Assembly: GCA_910575075.1 (NCBI GenBank)
Contig: CAJTCY010000024.1
Coordinates: 1 to 64,000 of the forward strand
DNA length: 64,000 bases
Direction: 5' to 3'
Origin: Lachnospiraceae bacterium
GTDB taxonomy: Bacteria > Bacillota > Clostridia > Lachnospirales > Lachnospiraceae
Part shown: piece after piece, positions 61,904 to 64,000 of the stretch
Layout: every line of letters begins with the position of its first letter
How positions within the stretch are numbered: position 1 is the first letter of the stretch
Program-made: the position numbers and the translations under genes
Notes under the pieces: model-generated
The model's input: the letters and a program-made list of their open reading frames with translations, nothing else
Told to the model about the DNA's origin: nothing
Database searches by the model: none

Positions 61904-62490
61904 CTTTCTTCACCTCTTCCCGGTCGTACATCTGCAGTTACCCACTGTTCTTCTACTTCTAATCCCTTTATCTTACTTAAAATTCCTGCAAATGTTTCCT
62001 CTGTCATATCCGTAAAAAAACGCCCATTTCTTTTACCTGCAAAAGTTCCGTATTTAAAAGAAGTATAAATAATGCCGTTCTCCTTTAATGCAGTTCGCAT
62101 TTTTTTGATTACATCAACAAGTTCAGCAACCGGCAAATGTAATATAGATGAACATGCCCATATACCATCATACTTGTCCACTTCAGCTAATTCCTGAAAA
62201 AGCATATGCTTCACTTCAATTCCAGTATATTTACTAGCCAACTTGCATAATTCTATAGAACCGTCAATAGCATTTACCTTATAACCCTGTTCCAGAAAAT
62301 ATTTTACATCGCGTCCAGAACCACAACCAAAATCAAGTACGTGAGAACCTTTTCTTAATTTCGATAAAAATTGTTTTTGCATTTTGGTAAATTCAACACT
62401 TACTGTATTTTTATAAAATTCTTCCGCATGTTTATCATAATAAGCAAGCGTATGATTCCGCTGCATGGCATTCCTTTCTTCAAATGACAT
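61873..62490 (-). CDS. class I SAM-dependent methyltransferase
   Basis: 205 residues, GGAGGAAG upstream. Motif I VLDFGCGSGRDVKYFLEQGY (about 51-70), then VNAIDGSIELCKLASKYTGI and WACSSILHLPVAELVDVIKK: the Methyltransf_11/TehB type that usually acts on small molecules. The NPPY/DPPY motif of N6-adenine DNA methylases is not present, so this is not an obvious restriction methylase. It overlaps the PLD-helicase gene by 31 nt, a tight coupling that argues for a joint function. Confidence 0.88.
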   Translation of the reverse strand: MSFEERNAMQRNHTLAYYDKHAEEFYKNTVSVEFTKMQKQFLSKLRKGSHVLDFGCGSGRDVKYFLEQGYKVNAIDGSIELCKLASKYTGIEVKHMLFQELAEVDKYDGIWACSSILHLPVAELVDVIKKMRTALKENGIIYTSFKYGTFAGKRNGRFFTDMTEETFAGILSKIKGLEVEEQWVTADVRPGRGEERWLNLILRKK

Positions 62491-62591
62491 TATTTTTCAA
62501 CTTCCTCCGCCTTATCCTTTATAAATCAATTTAAAAATATGCATAGAATTAATTATATTTTATCATAGAGTTGTCAGAAAATCATTACAAT

Positions 62592-62804
62592 TTAAAAAAT
62601 ATGCCAGCAATATGCTCCCTTATCATGAGCTGATGCTCTCTCCATGTTCCCTTCCAAAAGCATCCCAGAATAGATTCCCCTATGATGATTTTCCAGATAG
62701 TTTTCTCTCATCATTCCATACTTCCATAGATCTCCCTCCGACTTTGGATTCGGCTGTAAGTTTGGCACTAAATAGTCACCGCATTTTTCATAAACCAGCT
62801 TCAT
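62592..62804 (-). pseudogene. truncated TnpV-type transposon protein
   Basis: The first ~48 residues match TnpV proteins of Tn/ICE elements (MKLVYEKCGDYLVPNLQPNP, then LWKYGMMRENYLENHHRGIY and GMLLEGNM). After that the usual HLxEID continuation is replaced by an unrelated ERASAHDKGAYCWHIF and a stop; full-length TnpV has about 110-130 residues. Probably a 3' deletion during element decay. TnpV function is not well known. It neighbours a KTR gene, its usual companion. Confidence 0.7.
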
Positions 62805-62816
62805 TTTCTATCATTC

Positions 62817-62927
62817 TCATTTCCATTTAAAGTTCATTCCACTCTCTAAACTTTCCCCCTTAGACAGTTTCACCGCTATATTCAGTATAAATGTTGTCTT
62901 TCCGTCCCCCGGATCGTCTTGAATGAT
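62817..62927 (-). pseudogene. Walker-A fragment of an AAA (RepA-like) ATPase
   Basis: In a different frame from the KTR gene, the minus strand reads IIQDDPGDGKTTFILNIAVK and LSKGESL, then stops at 62817. This is the P-loop region (GDGKTT) of the RepA-type AAA ATPases carried by conjugative elements. The rest of the gene is gone. Confidence 0.6.
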
Positions 62928-63012
62928 AGTTTTTCAGAACTGTATCTTCCCTCAATCTATTGCGGAATTTATTGCCGCATACTGGGCACAATATCCATTC
63001 TGATTTTTTCAT
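62860..63012 (-). CDS. cysteine-rich KTR protein, 3' end replaced
   Basis: 50 residues from the ATG at 63012 (AAGGCGGGA upstream): MKKSEWILCPVCGNKFRNRL, REDTVLKNY as in cysteine-rich KTR proteins of conjugative elements. These normally go on with a second CPKC pair for zinc binding. Here the sequence changes to HSRRSGGRKDNIYTEY after about residue 30, where the AAA-ATPase fragment begins in another frame. So only one of the two zinc half-sites is left and the product is probably non-functional. Confidence 0.6.
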   Translation of the reverse strand: MKKSEWILCPVCGNKFRNRLREDTVLKNYHSRRSGGRKDNIYTEYSGETV

Positions 63013-63031
63013 TGCATTCCCGCCTTTCATT

Positions 63032-64000
63032 TTAATCTGCTGAAAATCTTTTGAAAATATTTCTTGTGCTAATGGCAATCATAAGCGACACAACACCCGA
63101 AAATAAAACAACAGCATATTCAAACCCTTTACAAATTTCAAACAGGACACCATATAATGCATTGCCCAATGGCTGTGCACACATAGAAACGGTAAGAATA
63201 ACAGCAATCACCTTTCCAATTAAATTTTGCGGAGTTTCTGTTTGGATAAAGGACATCATCTGTACGGTAAAAATCGTTGAAAATACCATAATGGCAAAAC
63301 AACATACAGTTATGACAATATAATTTATCATTCCAGAGGAAAACAACATCAATGCAGCACTGGCAGGAAACACACATACTGCACAAGCTATTACCAGATT
63401 GCCCGATTTATGAATCGCCAGTTTGTTGGCGAATATGCCTGCACCAATACCTCCTGCCAATCCTCCCGCCGCCAATGCTCCCTCTGCAAAACCATAAAGT
63501 CTGTTCGCCTGTGAAGCTTCTAAATTTAATACCTCTGTTACCAGATATGGCAGTGCGACAATAATCATTGCGGAAAGGAACAAGTTAATTCCGCATATTA
63601 CAAGAACGGCTTTTCCGATAACAGGTTTACCCTTTCGGATAAAACGAATACTCTCTGTAAAATCTGTTCTTGCTGTCTTTAATATACTGCCGTCTGAGGC
63701 TTGTTTCTGAAACGGTATTTTAATGAAAATTTCCATTATCGCTGACACGATAAAGCATACAATGCAAACCCACAATACAGGCTCCAATCCATACGCACTA
63801 TACAAAACACCTCCAAGTACAGGACCTATCAACGATGCAAATGAACTAATAGTATTGACGATCGAATTAGCTGCCATAAAATTATCCTGATTTACTAACG
63901 CAGGGATGCTTGCCTGCACGGATGGCTGATATGCACCTGCAATACCATATAGAAGCATTAACGTAACCGTCAGAAGAAGAATGAGATTCACTCCATTCAT
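63032..64000 (-). CDS. MFS transporter, DHA3/MefA-like (5' end outside window)
   Basis: 322 codons to the right edge; the first visible ATG is probably internal, because about 80-100 N-terminal residues of a usual 410-aa member are missing. Ten or so helices are visible. The segment YQPSVQASIPALVNQDNFMA, followed by SFASLIGPVLGGVLYSAYGL, is characteristic of the DHA3 drug-efflux family that includes MefA and Tet-like exporters of Firmicutes. Exports drugs or other compounds by proton antiport. Ends 20 nt before the KTR gene, within mobile-element debris. Confidence 0.85.
   Translation of the reverse strand: MNGVNLILLLTVTLMLLYGIAGAYQPSVQASIPALVNQDNFMAANSIVNTISSFASLIGPVLGGVLYSAYGLEPVLWVCIVCFIVSAIMEIFIKIPFQKQASDGSILKTARTDFTESIRFIRKGKPVIGKAVLVICGINLFLSAMIIVALPYLVTEVLNLEASQANRLYGFAEGALAAGGLAGGIGAGIFANKLAIHKSGNLVIACAVCVFPASAALMLFSSGMINYIVITVCCFAIMVFSTIFTVQMMSFIQTETPQNLIGKVIAVILTVSMCAQPLGNALYGVLFEICKGFEYAVVLFSGVVSLMIAISTRNIFKRFSAD

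Noticed and set aside
1-64000. CRISPR arrays, rRNA and tRNA genes
   Set aside because: I saw no regularly spaced repeats, rRNA sequence or cloverleaf-like segment with a TTCGANTC-type arm in reading both strands; a tRNA could still be missed without a computed scan.

Overview
The window looks like the chromosome of a low-to-mid GC Firmicute of the Lachnospiraceae/Clostridia type. The basis is a complete S10-spc-alpha ribosomal operon with a clostridial gene order (adk-map-KOW-infA-rpmJ), zinc-type S14, a long L17, strong AGGAGG ribosome binding sites, GTG/TTG starts, mutS2, yhaM, class III ribonucleotide reductase (nrdDG), and several LytTR/GHKL two-component systems. The species cannot be fixed from the sequence alone.

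Layout. 1-5100 is an accessory island: the 5' part of an IS110-family transposase, a cluster of small conjugative-element-type genes, a par/Fst-like type I toxin-antitoxin locus, and a very AT-rich two-gene unit with a SIR2/AbiH-like protein behind a frameshifted gene remnant. The island abuts the 3' end of rlmD, whose usual C-terminal extension lies out of frame. 5066-13500 is core: rlmD, yhaM, an HtrA-like protein lacking the catalytic triad, mutS2, and an OmpR-type two-component pair. 13500-24700 is lineage-specific: a Gln-rich coiled-coil protein, an orphan nuclease-like protein, two lipoproteins, and a peptide/LytTR/ABC locus. In that locus the same pair of direct repeats with the same geometry precedes both the secreted protein gene and the ABC transporter operon. 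A MITE-like element follows.

24763-42694 is the ribosomal superoperon, all on the minus strand, running from an S10 promoter and long leader down to a terminator after rplQ. It carries an ECF-type sigma factor gene between infA and rpmJ, placed just behind an intrinsic terminator, and two copies of a ~120-bp intergenic repeat. 42700-54700 holds lgt, two MITE-like elements, an RlmI-like methyltransferase, a one-domain-short pyruvate kinase homologue, an L,D-transpeptidase, nrdDG with an NrdR box pair, and a secreted Ig-like/NlpC-P60 protein.

54698-58480 is a second ABC transporter with its own LytTR/GHKL pair. 58721-62490 has a gene broken by one stop codon, then a methyltransferase plus PLD-helicase pair that is a defence-island candidate. 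62592-64000 is mobile-element debris (tnpV, a KTR gene fused to an AAA ATPase fragment) and the end of an MFS exporter.

The most promising undescribed systems are the SIR2/AbiH-like two-gene unit (2168-4144), the LytTR-controlled secreted-protein/ABC locus (18734-24327), the methyltransferase/PLD-helicase pair (59423-62490), and the par-like toxin-antitoxin locus (about 1700-2070).
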